A stretch of DNA of 64,000 nt, from assembly GCF_024172165.1 (NCBI RefSeq), contig NZ_JAMZEB010000001.1, forward strand, positions 1-64,000, given 5' to 3'. Shown here one piece after another: positions 25,985-35,687 of this stretch. The translations under genes were made by a program, and so were the position numbers. Within the stretch, counting starts at the first letter, position 1; every line of letters begins with the position of its first letter. The DNA is from Nonomuraea thailandensis. GTDB lineage: Bacteria; Actinomycetota; Actinomycetes; Streptosporangiales; Streptosporangiaceae. The notes below the pieces were generated by a model. The model was not told the DNA's origin. It did not search any database and was given only the letters and a program-made list of their open reading frames with translations.

Positions 25985-26781
25985 TGCCTAAGCGAGCTCT
26001 GCCTCAAGTCAGCAAAACCGCAGGTCAGGAGGCCATTGAGCGGATCGTACAACGCCGGAGGCAAGTGCGCGATCCCGACCTCGAAGCGATGGAGAGCTAC
26101 GATCCGGCCGAGCATCCGCTGTCTGTGATCAAACATGTGCTCCATTGCCGGAAAGTCCCGGATTGGGTGAGATCGAACGACGTTCTCGACGCCCTGTGGG
26201 TACTCGGGTATGTACGCCTGCATTGCCCCCATCGTCCCGATGAGGTGGAGCATCTCGAACACGAACTGCTGGAACTGGGCTGCGCCATGCAGATCGCGAT
26301 GATCCGCATGGCGCCGCCGCTCAACGTGCGCAGCAGGCAAGCGGTGGAGCACCGCCTGCTCCGGCACCGGGCGGCCCGGCTGGGGCTCGGCCGGAGCGAG
26401 CGACTGGAGCGAGCGCATCGGTTGTCCAGAACGCGACCGCATGACACATCTGCAGAAGCGATCTGGTACGACCACCATGCGTTGCCGCTTTGGGAGACGG
26501 CCGCACAACTGGTGGCCGCGCGTTCCCATTCCGACCATCTCATCGACGATGAGATGGCGGAATGCCTGATCGGTCTGCGGCGAGCGGTAAGAGAGATGAA
26601 GTGGCCCCTGTCGTCATCTCAATACGCTGTCTTGCGCGAGATCGGCTGGTGGATGCAGGAAATCGTGGACTCGTTGAGAGAGGATCGCTATGCGGCCTTT
26701 CGCGAGCTACTGGGTGAACTGCACACCAAAGCCGCCACGCTGTCGGCCGACTACCATCGTGCGCGCTTCGGCGACAGATGA
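25984..26781 (+). CDS. hypothetical protein between two transposon insertions
   Basis: The 265-aa protein matches no family I recognise. It is rich in charged helices (PQVSKTAGQEAIERIVQRRR, EVEHLEHELLELGCAMQIAM, GLRRAVREMKWPLSSSQYAV) with no signal peptide, membrane segment or obvious catalytic motif. Before the Tn7-like insertion it was divergent from the orphan tniQ with ~134 bp between them. The MITE-like element begins 11 bp after its stop. The palindrome over its start suggests autoregulation, possibly by this protein. Confidence 0.75.
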   Translation: MPKRALPQVSKTAGQEAIERIVQRRRQVRDPDLEAMESYDPAEHPLSVIKHVLHCRKVPDWVRSNDVLDALWVLGYVRLHCPHRPDEVEHLEHELLELGCAMQIAMIRMAPPLNVRSRQAVEHRLLRHRAARLGLGRSERLERAHRLSRTRPHDTSAEAIWYDHHALPLWETAAQLVAARSHSDHLIDDEMAECLIGLRRAVREMKWPLSSSQYAVLREIGWWMQEIVDSLREDRYAAFRELLGELHTKAATLSADYHRARFGDR

Positions 26782-26792
26782 AGCTTCATGCT

Positions 26793-27225
26793 TGTTAGCG
26801 GTCATATGGAAACCCAGGTGGACGGACACGTCATTCCTGGTAGATGGCCATGTGACTCCTGCTGGGCGGCCACGAGATCTTCAGGTAGACGGACAGCTCC
26901 ACAGGGCTGAGATGCGGGACCACAGCCAGGCATAGCCAATGACGGCGAGGCCCCCTCGGGCTCCACCAGGCGGCGCTGAGTTCGGTGCGCGGTGCCGTGA
27001 GGCCCGACGAAGGAGGGTCTTGCGGCTCCGATCGCCCCAGCCCGTAGGGAGGGCGCCGAAGTTGGCGATCGTGACGGTCTCAGCCCGGAGTCTTCGGTAG
27101 GTCACTACGTACACGGACAGATGGCCGTCCATCAGGACGCGTAGTGTCCGCCCACCTGGAGGTCGAGTGGCCATGAATCTGGATCGTCGTGGCCATTTAC
27201 CTGGAGGAACTCGTGTCCGTTCACA
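26793..27225. mobile_element. 433-bp MITE-like transposon with iterated ends and 5-bp duplication
   Basis: The element starts TGTTAGCGG and ends CCGTTCACA, flanked by ATGCT on both sides (26788-26792, 27226-27230). Each end carries four copies of a 14-bp motif (consensus CAGGTGGACGGACA, e.g. CTGGTAGATGGCCA) in phase every 22-23 bp: 26815, 26837, 26859, 26882, and in inverted orientation 27122, 27145, 27168, 27190. A terminal half-copy completes each side. About 225 bp of interior has no convincing gene. TGT/ACA ends, 5-bp duplication and iterated sites point to mobilisation by a Tn7/Mu-type DDE transposase, but the motif differs from that of the transposon at 18377. Confidence 0.85.
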
Positions 27226-27770
27226 ATGCTCGTGAGCTCCAGCCCCCTTCGGGGGTGCATGATCGTCGATACGTGGCCCCGGAGTGGTGTCATCCGTCCA
27301 GGGGCCGCCAGAGAGATTCCCACAGCGGCTGCATGACGGCTGGCGATCGGGCGTCAGTTCACACCGGTTCCACCTGCGGGGCGCTGCTCGAGTAGTCGGG
27401 CTCCCTGTCAAGGCTTACAGCCGCCACGCCCTGACCTCACTGGACAGTACCTGTGCGGTGGAAGCGAGGCAGGGAGCTCATGATGGACATCGATCCTGCG
27501 AGCGGGGCCCGGATCAGGAGCCGTGCGGAGACGGGCTCCGAGACCACACTGGACTCCACCCGCCGTCGCCCATCCCGCGGATGGTCCAGTACGCCATCAC
27601 GCCTGCTTAATGGGGCGGGGTAGCCACATCCGCTCTAGCGCTTGTACGAAGTTGAGATCAGTGGGATCGCCTGCGGCGCGTCGGCGATCCTGGCAGACCA
27701 TCGGGCATGGCGCATGGAGAACTCGCCGACGAGGAACGGGGCTTGAGCGGGCCTCACTAGCCGTTGGGTG
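27226..27770. other. no supported gene
   Basis: After the second ATGCT no frame shows a recognisable protein. Short protein-like tails (for example ending PRMVQYAITPA at about 27608 on the + strand) may be insertion-sequence debris, but the family cannot be named. Confidence 0.4.
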
Positions 27771-28583
27771 AGCGGGACCGATCCCGGATCTTCGGCGGCG
27801 GTTCAACGCGGTGATGTGGCGGGTTTCGCACCGGCAGCCCGTGGCGGGACCTGCCGCCCGCGTACGGGCCCTGGTCCACCGCCTACGACCGGTTCCGCGC
27901 CTGGGCGCTGGCTAGTGTCCGAGCGGCCGATGCAAGCGATGATCGCCGAGGCCGGGGCTCGCGGGCAGGCCGACCTCGACCTGGTCAGCGTGGACTCCAC
28001 CACCGCTTGTGCGCACCACCATGTCGCCGGGATGGTCCTAGACGGGAGTTGGCCGCAACGCTCCAAGAAGCCAGCGAACGGGAAAAGGGCTGCACCAAAA
28101 AGGGCAAAACGCCCGCAACGGCGCCCTGGCAATGATGAGGACGGCCGACGACGGCTATGCCGCCGGCACCGGTTCCGGTTCCGGCTGACCGCGGCCGGGC
28201 TGGGCCGCTCGCGAGGCGGGCTGAACAGCAGGATGCATCTTGCGGCCGACCGTCGGTGCCGTCCGCCGGCGTTCGTCCTGACCCCGGGCCAGACCGGAGA
28301 CAGCCCGCAGTTCCGCGCCGTGCTGGAGCGCATCAGGATCCCCCGGCCCATCGGCCGTTCGCCCGCCAGGCCGTCAACCGCAGGAAGCGAGGCCTCGCGG
28401 CGGCCGGCCGATCGGTCATGATGCCGCGCTCTACAAACAGCGCAATACGGCGGAAGGTGCATCAACCGGATGAAGGAGTGGCGTGGCCTGGCCTTCCGGT
28501 TCGACAACACACCCGGCAGCTACCTGGTCGGCCTGCACCTACGCGGAGCCGTCTTATGGATCCGCAGCCTCCGACCGGCCTGA
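27770..28583 (+). pseudogene. degenerate IS5-family transposase
   Basis: Family pieces occur in shifting frames: GSPWRDLPPAYGPWSTAYDR near 27840-27900; LVSVDSTTACAHHHVAGM (first Asp) near 27980; [20 protein letters not shown] near 28200; and finally INRMKEWRGLAFRFDNTPGS and YLVGLHLRGAVLWIRSLRPA ending at 28583. At least three frameshifts make it inactive. Confidence 0.75.
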
Positions 28584-29698
28584 AGATCCGAACCTCGTAC
28601 AGGCTCCAGCAGAGGCATCGTGATCTAAGCGCCGATGGACGGGCCGACGCACGCGACCCGCCTTGGATGGCGATCGCAACGCATTGAGGTTCCGTCATGA
28701 TGGCCGGGCACGGCCGCTGTCTAGTCTGATCGCGCGCCACTGGACGCGAGGGGCCAATGATGACCTGCTCGTGCTCCTATCTCCTGCACGTGTGGCGGCG
28801 CTCAAGCGTCGTGCACGCCCGGAGAGAGTTGCTCAGGGAGGCGGTGGAGGGTCTGAGCGGGGCAGGTGTGTGGCACGGGGGGTTTGTGATCTACATTAAC
28901 GATGGACCCCCTCTGTGCGGGCCTGTAGTGCCCTCTGGGGCGCACGAACCCTCTCGCCGGTATTCCCTATCCAGGGAGGCCGCGTTCGAGCCGCAGGCGC
29001 GTTTATGCAGATCAAACCGCGTTACTGGTGAGTAAGTTGGGGTGTACCTGTTGCCAGTGGGACCTCAGTGGCAACAACCGCCGAGAATGGGCGACGGAGG
29101 GCCGTTCTAGGCGGCCACAGCAAGCGGCTGCGACGCGTTTCCGTTGTCGGTTGCCGCTTCTTCTGTTGTACGTACGAAGCAAAAACCGCCATTGACCTGC
29201 TGTTTCACAATTGCACTTGCAGCAACACACACATCAACACACACATCAACGCCTGATCCATTGGGGCGAAGGGCTGAAGATCTCTCGCTACATCCCCGAC
29301 CGAGAGTTTCGCTGCAGTGCACAAGCATGCTGTCCGAGATCAAGGACTGAGGCTGCGACCTGCCCGGTCCTCGACGGACGTAACCGTCCCCAAGCCTAGG
29401 CAACTACTGAACACAGAGGCAGCCTCGACTGCGGCCAAACCCTCACGTGCGGACCATGAACCTTCAGAGACGGTCCTCCTGGACTCTGCACCTCGCCGAT
29501 GGAAGCTTCGTAGGACCGGCCCGCCACTTCGCTTACCCAACCCACTGGCGATGAACGTCGCGCAAGAATCACGCCCTTGGGGTGAGAGGCCACAACCGCG
29601 TACTGGGCCGGGTAACAGCGCGTGTCTTCTTCTCAAGAGGCAGTCGCCATGGTTAAGATCAACCACGTGATACCGCTAAGCAAACTTGGGAGTCCCCT
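28584..29698. other. non-coding stretch before the partition genes, with short repeats
   Basis: No frame is convincing. A 12-bp unit CAACACACACAT is repeated 2.3 times at 29223-29250, and GTTGCCA/TGGCAAC form a 7-bp inverted repeat at 29050-29075. Being directly upstream of a ParA operon, these are candidates for a centromere-like site; this is inference. Confidence 0.4.
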
Positions 29699-30838
29699 GT
29701 GACATCAATGGTTCACTCCCCCACGCCCGGGAACACAGACGAGCCGACTGCCGGACAGATCACCGAGGTAGAGCAGGTCATCTCGGAATGGATGCGCCGA
29801 GGCGTCACGACAATGAAGAACGTCGTCGCCATGATGATGCGAAAGGGAGGGGCGGGCAAGACCACGAAGACCCTCCTCATCGCCGACGCGCTCTCCCGCT
29901 TCGGGCTCAACGTGCTCGTCATCGACATGGACCCGCAAGGAAACGCTTCCCTTGGCTTCGGCCGACCGGTCAGGATGGTCGCCGTCGAGGCGCGCATCGG
30001 AAAGGCCAAGCTGGAAGAGCCGGATGTCCTTACCGTGATCGAGGTGATCAACTCTGGTGAGGCGGGTGTCGCCGACGAGGCGATCATCATCGTGGACACG
30101 CCGGGCTGGACCTACGACGTGGACATGCCGTTCCACCGCGGAGGCCCCTTGCGCCCCGGCAAGGTCGGCACAATCGGGCTCATTCCGGCGTACGAGGCGC
30201 TGGAGGACCTGCCCGGTTCCTGGAAGCCTGCCGACTTCGAGCGACTCGCGCACACACTGCTGCTGCCGGCAGAGCCGGGCGGCGCCTCGCCGAACCACCG
30301 CTGGGACGTTGTGCTCATCGACACGGCCATCAACCAGCGCCTCGGCGTCCAAGCGGCCAAAGCCGCGTACTACGCACTGTTCGTAACGAACGCCGAAAAG
30401 TTCGGCGTCGACGCCATTCCCAAGACCATGCGTCTGATAAAGGATGTGCGCGAGAACTACTATCACGACAGTATCGACGTCATGGGGCTGGTCTGGAACG
30501 CCTACGTGCCACGCCAGAACACCGCTCGGGCGCTCACCTCCGACGCCATGCAGTATCACAGGGGCGGCCTGGAGCACTGGGAGGCACCGATCTGGCCGTA
30601 CGAGATCCCCAAGACCACTGTCATCAGCGACTCGCACGACATGGCGGCTCCCGTGTCGGCGTTCCTCACCACATCAGAGAGACGAGAAATGGCCGCCCGA
30701 GTCTGCCAGGTGGCCGAAGCGACGACGCTACGGATGCTCGACGAGCTCGGTCACCCGCTGGCGGGCGAACTGCGTACTGCCTGGCACCAGGCGTGGCCGC
30801 AGAAGGAACAGACCGACGTGATGAAGGAGATGGCGTAG
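29699..30838 (+). CDS. parA: ParA/Soj-type plasmid partition ATPase
   Basis: The 379-aa protein has the deviant Walker A box of ParA (MMRKGGAGKTTKTLL, with the signature Lys before GG), ALSRFGLNVLVIDMDPQGNA (A' motif) and WDVVLIDTAINQRLGVQAAK (Walker B). In the last motif the usual DTPP is DTAI. About 40 N-terminal residues precede the ATPase domain, possibly DNA-binding. The GTG at 29699 follows GGGAG. The next gene overlaps by one base. Such ATPases move and separate plasmid copies with a centromere-binding partner. Confidence 0.9.
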   Translation: MTSMVHSPTPGNTDEPTAGQITEVEQVISEWMRRGVTTMKNVVAMMMRKGGAGKTTKTLLIADALSRFGLNVLVIDMDPQGNASLGFGRPVRMVAVEARIGKAKLEEPDVLTVIEVINSGEAGVADEAIIIVDTPGWTYDVDMPFHRGGPLRPGKVGTIGLIPAYEALEDLPGSWKPADFERLAHTLLLPAEPGGASPNHRWDVVLIDTAINQRLGVQAAKAAYYALFVTNAEKFGVDAIPKTMRLIKDVRENYYHDSIDVMGLVWNAYVPRQNTARALTSDAMQYHRGGLEHWEAPIWPYEIPKTTVISDSHDMAAPVSAFLTTSERREMAARVCQVAEATTLRMLDELGHPLAGELRTAWHQAWPQKEQTDVMKEMA

Positions 30839-31932
30839 TGGCGGGAGGCAAGCGGACAGGACGGCTGCAACGTCAGCCTGTCGCGGGTTTCGGACATCTG
30901 CAGCCGACTCCGAAGGAGCAGACGCCGGAGGAGTCAGCTGTCGCGGTGACCGAAGCGCCGGCCGATCCGGTCCGCATAGAACCGGGCGGTGCGGTCAGCA
31001 CCGCACTCGGAGAGCGATCCGCTGTTGTCGCACCCGATCAGCCGGTTGAACCTACCAAGGCCGCACCAGCACCCGAGAGGCCCGTCGTTGCAAGGGTGCA
31101 GACGGCTACGCAAGAACCGGTTCAGGTGCCTGAACCGGAAGTAGCCGAACCCACCGAGGCGGGCCAGAACTCGCCTGCGAATAAGACGTCGGCCCCCACT
31201 GGCAGGCCGGACGAGGCGCGGCAAGTCCAGGCGCCTGAACCGCGATCAGCTACGCGCGTCGACCACAGTTCCCCGCTGATCGACAAACCGGCGGAGTCGA
31301 CGCAGAAGGCCGGTAAGAGTCAGGCCAGAGCTGGCCGCGAGGAACAACCTGGTGATGGGCCCATCACGGGGACCGTGGCGGCGCCGAGACGCCGGACGTC
31401 CCCAGCTCGTACGTCCTCCGGCTACTTCCAGCCGCGACCTGCTGAACTCCCCGCTCCGATCAGGGAAACGCTCGCGTCCCTACCACGTAACTATCTGAGC
31501 CTCTATCAAAGCTTCAGCGATGCCATCAATCCCGCTGTTGGCAACACTGGGCGAAATGTGCGCCTGAACGCCAACCTCGCCTCCCGGCTGACTAGGCAAT
31601 CGGTGACCGACAAAAGACGGCTAGCCGCCGGGACCCGCCGGCCCGCTCTTGCCGTTAGCCACTACATTGACGCTGCTCTGCGGCAGGCGCGTCAGGAACC
31701 CCTTGATGTGCTCGTCGAGATGGGGCAAAGCTTTAGGATTCGCACCCTCCATGAGGACCTCCCACGACCCAACACCTACTCACTCACCGCAGAGGTGGGC
31801 CAGTGGATCGACAACCTCAAGGACGACCTGAGCATGGTGGATGCCTACAGAGGCATGCTCGGACACATTCTCAACGCGTGCGTCGAGGCGTTCCTCGACG
31901 GCTTGGAACATGAGACCACGAATTCAGCCTGA
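30838..31932 (+). CDS. partner of ParA: disordered N-terminus and small C-terminal domain
   Basis: Its GTG overlaps the last base of the parA stop codon. The first ~190 residues are low-complexity, rich in Pro, Ala, Glu and Val (for example EPVQVPEPEVAEPTEAGQ). The last ~165 residues are compact and conserved-looking (PAPIRETLASLPRNYLSLYQ, LAVSHYIDAALRQARQEPLD, YSLTAEVGQWIDNLKDDLSM). No ParB nuclease or ParB HTH signature is seen; SHYIDAALRQA could be part of a ribbon-helix-helix-like fold. Position makes it the likely centromere-binding protein of an atypical ParAB system. Confidence 0.7.
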   Translation: MAGGKRTGRLQRQPVAGFGHLQPTPKEQTPEESAVAVTEAPADPVRIEPGGAVSTALGERSAVVAPDQPVEPTKAAPAPERPVVARVQTATQEPVQVPEPEVAEPTEAGQNSPANKTSAPTGRPDEARQVQAPEPRSATRVDHSSPLIDKPAESTQKAGKSQARAGREEQPGDGPITGTVAAPRRRTSPARTSSGYFQPRPAELPAPIRETLASLPRNYLSLYQSFSDAINPAVGNTGRNVRLNANLASRLTRQSVTDKRRLAAGTRRPALAVSHYIDAALRQARQEPLDVLVEMGQSFRIRTLHEDLPRPNTYSLTAEVGQWIDNLKDDLSMVDAYRGMLGHILNACVEAFLDGLEHETTNSA

Positions 31933-32375
31933 CCCGCGTGTGTCTTCCACCACCAGGATGTTGCGATGCGCGCGACTTCAACGCCTTGGAGACTCGGAGC
32001 GGAGTCACAAAGCGAACTCGTCTCGGGCGCCTGGAGGGGATTCTTGCTCGATGACAAGGACCGAGTCTTGCCCATCTCGAAGTCCATCGCACTCCCCGGA
32101 CTGAGGTCTTGCGACCACTAGAAGAGAGGATCCGTCGATGGGCCGGGGCACTGCATGCGGAAGTCGAGCGGGGCAGCAGGCCCGAAGGCGTGGGACCAGC
32201 AGACGGATGACCCTGCTGCCCCCGGGTGTACCTCATGGCGGCACGGCCGAGCAGCGGGACACTCCGAGCCATGCGGCGCGACGCCGGAGGGACAGTGACG
32301 CTCCCACGGCCTGGCCACCGGCGGGTGGCTCCGTACCTGGGGTGCCTCATCGAGACCTCCTCCTTCGAGCGGCCA
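31933..32375. other. no supported gene
   Basis: Only overlapping short frames on both strands occur between the convergent partition operon and the winged-helix gene. A terminator is expected here but no clear hairpin with a T-run was found. Confidence 0.4.
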
Positions 32376-33746
32376 TCAGCCGACCGCGGCCATCGGCGCC
32401 CGGCGCGCGCGACGCTGGGCCGCCGCGAACTTCGGGCTTGTTGCCATCAGCAGGGCGCGCGCCCGCGCGGCGGGTCCGTCCGGACCGCCCGCGTCGACGC
32501 GGGCGACTGCCGGTGCGTCAACCCGTCGTGGCCGGTGTCTCGGTTCGGTGACTCGGGGACGGGCGTACGCGGGGCTGGTTGCGTTTTCCGTGGTGGTGCC
32601 ATGGGGGAGTACGGGAGAAGTCCGCTCCAGCCGTCGCTGATTGACCTCCGCGCCGATCTCCGCGCAGGCGCCGCAGGGGTGCCCGGAAGGCAACAGATGA
32701 TCTTCACAGTCCGCCCTCGGGCACGCGTATCCGCGCCTAACGATGGTCAGCGCGGTTGCCTCCGGGCGGCGCGGCGACACACCGTACCAGGGCAGCAGGC
32801 GGCGGCGGATGCGTGCTGTCATCTGCGCGATCGTACGTCCCTTGGAGATCTCTGCCTCGATCGCGGCGAGCACACGTTCACGGTCGCGCTCCGTCATGCG
32901 GGCCAGCCATTCCGTCGGCAGCGCCGTCATCGCGCTGAGCGCGCCCAGCACCCGAATCGGGGGTGGGCCTGCATCGGGGGAGTGGTGGATTCGCCTCTCG
33001 CGCGGCAGCGCGCCGCCGGGCGCGTTCTTACGGTGCGGTACGTCGCCTGCGGCGAGAGGGGGATCATCTTGCTTCTCTCCTCGTGTTTGATCGTCGTGCT
33101 TCTGGGTCCGATCAGCAGCCTTGATCGTTTCCGGTGAGCCGTCTTGATCATTTCTAGTCAGGAGGCCTGGTCCGATCTTGTCCGCCTCCGGCAGGTGCGG
33201 GCTGTCGTGGGTGAAGTAGCGGAGCCGGCGGCCTTCTGGGCGGCAGCTGATCCAGCCATCGTTGGCGAGGGTTCGCAGCAGGTTCTTGGTGGCGCTGATG
33301 GACACCTCCAGGTCCTGGGCGAGCTGAGCCTGGCTTCTCAGCCGCCCGGCGTCCTCGTCGCGGCGCAGGAAGCAGTACAGCTGCAGCAGCAGGGAACGGT
33401 TTCGCCGGGCGGTCCACACTCCGTCCACCTGACGGCAGCCGACCGCTGCGGCGGCGCGGTAGGAGATGCGGGCCCAGGCGACCTGCGGGGGGAGTGGCGC
33501 GAGCCAGCGGGCCCGTCCCCTGGTGACGATCCACGAGCCAGCGGCGGCCAGCGCGGCGTACACGCTCGACGCTGACAACCCGCTCTGGTCGGCGAGGAAG
33601 GCAATGGACGCCGTGCAGCCGGAGGCGCGCTGGGAGAGGGCGGCGATCTGGGCCACGATCGGCCACGCAGCTCCGCGTGGCAGTGCAAGCGGGATCTTGA
33701 CCGAGCCCGAGGGCAGGTTATCCAGGGGGATGCGGGACAAGGTCAT
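32376..33746 (-). CDS. two-winged-helix protein with C-terminal Cys motif, paralogue 1
   Basis: At 456 aa from the ATG at 33746 (GGCGAGGGCGAC upstream), the protein has a first helix-turn-helix (QIAALSQRASGCTASIAFLA, DQSGLSASSVYAALAAAG). A second winged helix follows a conserved RRNRSLLLQLYCFLRRDED block (SQAQLAQDLEVSISATKNLL). After a polar linker come TALPTEWLARMTERDRERVL, and then a Cys/His cluster CPRADCEDHLLPSGHPCGAC that could bind zinc. It is closely related along its whole length to 42112-43572. The layout resembles plasmid replication initiators or regulators, but no named family is certain. Noncoding repeats lie upstream and a tandem RHH-like gene further upstream on the same strand. 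Confidence 0.75.
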   Translation of the reverse strand: MTLSRIPLDNLPSGSVKIPLALPRGAAWPIVAQIAALSQRASGCTASIAFLADQSGLSASSVYAALAAAGSWIVTRGRARWLAPLPPQVAWARISYRAAAAVGCRQVDGVWTARRNRSLLLQLYCFLRRDEDAGRLRSQAQLAQDLEVSISATKNLLRTLANDGWISCRPEGRRLRYFTHDSPHLPEADKIGPGLLTRNDQDGSPETIKAADRTQKHDDQTRGEKQDDPPLAAGDVPHRKNAPGGALPRERRIHHSPDAGPPPIRVLGALSAMTALPTEWLARMTERDRERVLAAIEAEISKGRTIAQMTARIRRRLLPWYGVSPRRPEATALTIVRRGYACPRADCEDHLLPSGHPCGACAEIGAEVNQRRLERTSPVLPHGTTTENATSPAYARPRVTEPRHRPRRVDAPAVARVDAGGPDGPAARARALLMATSPKFAAAQRRARRAPMAAVG

Positions 33747-33967
33747 GTCGCCCTCGCCGTGCAGTCGCGCGTCAGACGGATTCGCCCGGTGCCGACCGTC
33801 GGGGGCTGCCCGCGATCGAGGAGGGAACGGACCTCGGACCGGGAACCGGGCGCGATGGTCTGCGGGCGCCCGGCTCGGCATCGCGACGGGTGTCCCGCCG
33901 TTCGGTGGAGAAGCAGGATCGAGGGTGGTTGCGAGGTTTGTTCGCTTTTTGGGTACACAAAGTACAG

Positions 33968-34086
33968 CGCATGGCTGATCATGGATGCTCCGTGCGTTTT
34001 GCGGTGCACTGAACAGGGCTGCTGGCGGTCGGTGTGTGGGCCGGCAGGCTGCTGAGTGCGTTATGGGAACTGTGTGGTGGGCCCGG
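33968..34086. repeat. ~119-bp noncoding repeat, copy A1
   Basis: The block starts CGCATGGCTGATCATGGATG and ends GTGGTGGGCCCGG. It is nearly identical to copy A2 exactly 334 bp downstream and clearly related to the block at 43695. All three sit upstream of a winged-helix paralogue. Confidence 0.85.
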
Positions 34087-34301
34087 CTGGTCGCATCCGG
34101 GTCTGCTGCATCAGGTCAGAGGCGTCTCCTGCAGGGGGCGGAGGCACGGGCGGGCCGATGCGGACTTGTTGACATGAGCCCGCCCGTGACTGGCCCGCGC
34201 TCGGACAGGTCAGGCGAGAGCCGTCCTGCGCCGCAGCGGCCGTACTTCGCCTTCGCCGGTGTCGTTGTGGTTCGTGCGGCTTTCGGGCACGACAACAAGG
34301 A

Positions 34302-34420
34302 CGCATGGCTGGTCATGGATGCTCCGTGCGTTTCGGGGTGCACTAAACAAGGCTGCTGGCGGTCGGTGTGTGGGCCGACAGGCTGCTGAGTGCGTTATGG
34401 GAACTATGTGGTGGGCCCGG
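34302..34420. repeat. ~119-bp noncoding repeat, copy A2
   Basis: The block reads CGCATGGCTGGTCATGGATG at its start, then GCTGCTGGCGGTCGGTGTGT and GAGTGCGTTATGGGAACTAT as in A1, with about ten substitutions. A short spacer of ~215 bp that is not repeated separates it from A1. Possible origin, operator or transcribed leader; not coding as far as seen. Confidence 0.85.
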
Positions 34421-34934
34421 CTGCTCACGTCCGGGCTGTTGAGGTCAGTTCAGAGGCGCCTCCGCACGCGAAGAGGAGGCGGCGTCTGGGGCCGGTCGGC
34501 CCCCGACGAGCTTGACGGACGCTCTTCGGCGCGAACTGCCTTCGCCGGCGCGGGGGATGCGCTGGCAAGAATGGAGCAGGTGCCCTTGGCGGAGTGGATC
34601 CGTGCCATCGCGGTACGGATGCGTCCGCGGGATGCGCCCAGCCAGGACCGGCGCGCACTGCACGGCACGAGCCACCTTGCACGCGGAACTGCGAAGCTCC
34701 GGCACGCAAGGCTGCGCTGTCCGGCCTAGGCAGGAGCGACTCGCGACACAACACCCAGTGCGCCCGAATTGCGCACTTTGAGTGTGTGGCGTCCTGTCTA
34801 TCCGCCGGGACGGGGATCTGACCAGTGTGGCGATCGGCCGCCCGGATGTGACGTTATGCGTACTGGCACTGGCAGAAACGCCAAAATGCGACACGCCGCA
34901 CGATGGCATAACTGGCAGAGCCGGGAGTCCATCG

Positions 34935-35070
34935 TCTATGGTGGTCTCCAGACCTTAGGGACCGGCCTAGGCACGCGAGAGCTCGCCAGCCGACACGCGC
35001 CGGGCCGGGTTTTAGAGGGTCCTCGCGCCGCAACCGCCAAGTAGTTGCGCGAGGGCCCGCTTCATTTTTG
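34935..35070 (+). ncRNA. candidate structured RNA or bidirectional terminator, copy 1
   Basis: A region starting near CGTCTATGGTGGTCTCC and ending in a 12-bp stem (GGGTCCTCGCGC 35017-35028 with GCGCGAGGGCCC 35047-35058, one G-U pair), followed by TTCATTTTT, is conserved in order and sequence at 44250-44390. A CTGGCA-N19-TATGGT promoter-like pair precedes it. The stem is kept by compensating changes between copies. It also lies ~90 bp past the RHH-like gene stop on the other strand, so it could simply end that gene. Confidence 0.5.
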
Positions 35071-35147
35071 CGGGGCTTTCGTCATGCGTCGCCCTGGGAA
35101 CGATGCTCATACCATGGAGGTCCTCCTTCTCCGGACCGCTCGAGCGC

Positions 35148-35687
35148 CTAGGCTGCTTCGAAGGCCCTGCGGGCCAGCACAGGCGGGATGTTCAAGTCCA
35201 GCGTCACCTGGAGCGGCTCAGCGCCGGAGGTGGTCATCCTGGTGGCCGCCTCCAGAAGGGCATCCACCACGGACACCGCCGCCGCGGCGGCTTCCGGATG
35301 GGTCGCCGGGTCCGGATGCAACGCGGCCAGGAGGTCGACCAGATACGGATTGAGGTTCCGGTAGTTGCGCTGGCGCGCACCCCTCTCGATGCGCACGCGA
35401 AGCTCGGGCCCTGGGCGGACGTTGGTCGGCCGCGGTTCCTGGTCGCTGGTCGTGCGCATGTCACACGCGGCGTGCACCAGAGCACGAACCAGCGTGGTCG
35501 CCGACTCTGCGGCCTCCGCATACCGATTCGAGTCAGGATGCAGTGCAGCCAGGAGGTCAACTATGTAGCGGCTGGTCTTCCTCGTACCGTAGCCCCTGGT
35601 GAGCGCACCATCCTCCAGCCGCGCACGCAGGCCTGGGTCAGGGCGGATCATCGTTTGCTTCCGCTCTCCCAGATATGCCTGAGGCAT
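35148..35687 (-). CDS. tandem ribbon-helix-helix-like protein, paralogue 1
   Basis: The 179-aa protein contains the same ~75-residue unit twice: PGLRARLEDGALTRGYGTRK ... RYIVDLLAALHPD, and PELRVRIERGARQRNYRNLN ... PYLVDLLAALHPD. The pattern (basic strand, helix, YLVDLLAALHP) looks like an RHH/Arc-type DNA-binding fold, so one chain could form the usual dimer by itself. AAAGGGG lies before the ATG. Its relative at 44466 has the same two-unit layout. It reads toward the winged-helix gene from 1.4 kb away. A repressor or centromere-binding role is inferred. Confidence 0.7.
   Translation of the reverse strand: MPQAYLGERKQTMIRPDPGLRARLEDGALTRGYGTRKTSRYIVDLLAALHPDSNRYAEAAESATTLVRALVHAACDMRTTSDQEPRPTNVRPGPELRVRIERGARQRNYRNLNPYLVDLLAALHPDPATHPEAAAAAVSVVDALLEAATRMTTSGAEPLQVTLDLNIPPVLARRAFEAA

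Noticed and set aside
26896..27105. A gene inside the 433-bp MITE-like element
   Set aside because: Frames are not bounded by the element and have no recognisable protein; the interior looks noncoding.
28757..29256. Short frames before parA as genes
   Set aside because: Overlapping, without ribosome sites or protein-like composition.
32376..33746. Calling the winged-helix paralogues RepA with certainty
   Set aside because: Two helix-turn-helix regions and context fit, but no diagnostic initiator motif can be shown from sequence alone.
33968..34420. Linear-plasmid telomere
   Set aside because: Repeats are internal, direct and not a set of nested palindromes; no telomere-protein gene is seen.
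34935..35070. Resemblance of GTTTTAGAG to a tracrRNA/CRISPR repeat
   Set aside because: It is a short chance match; the second copy of the region does not keep it and no Cas9 is present.
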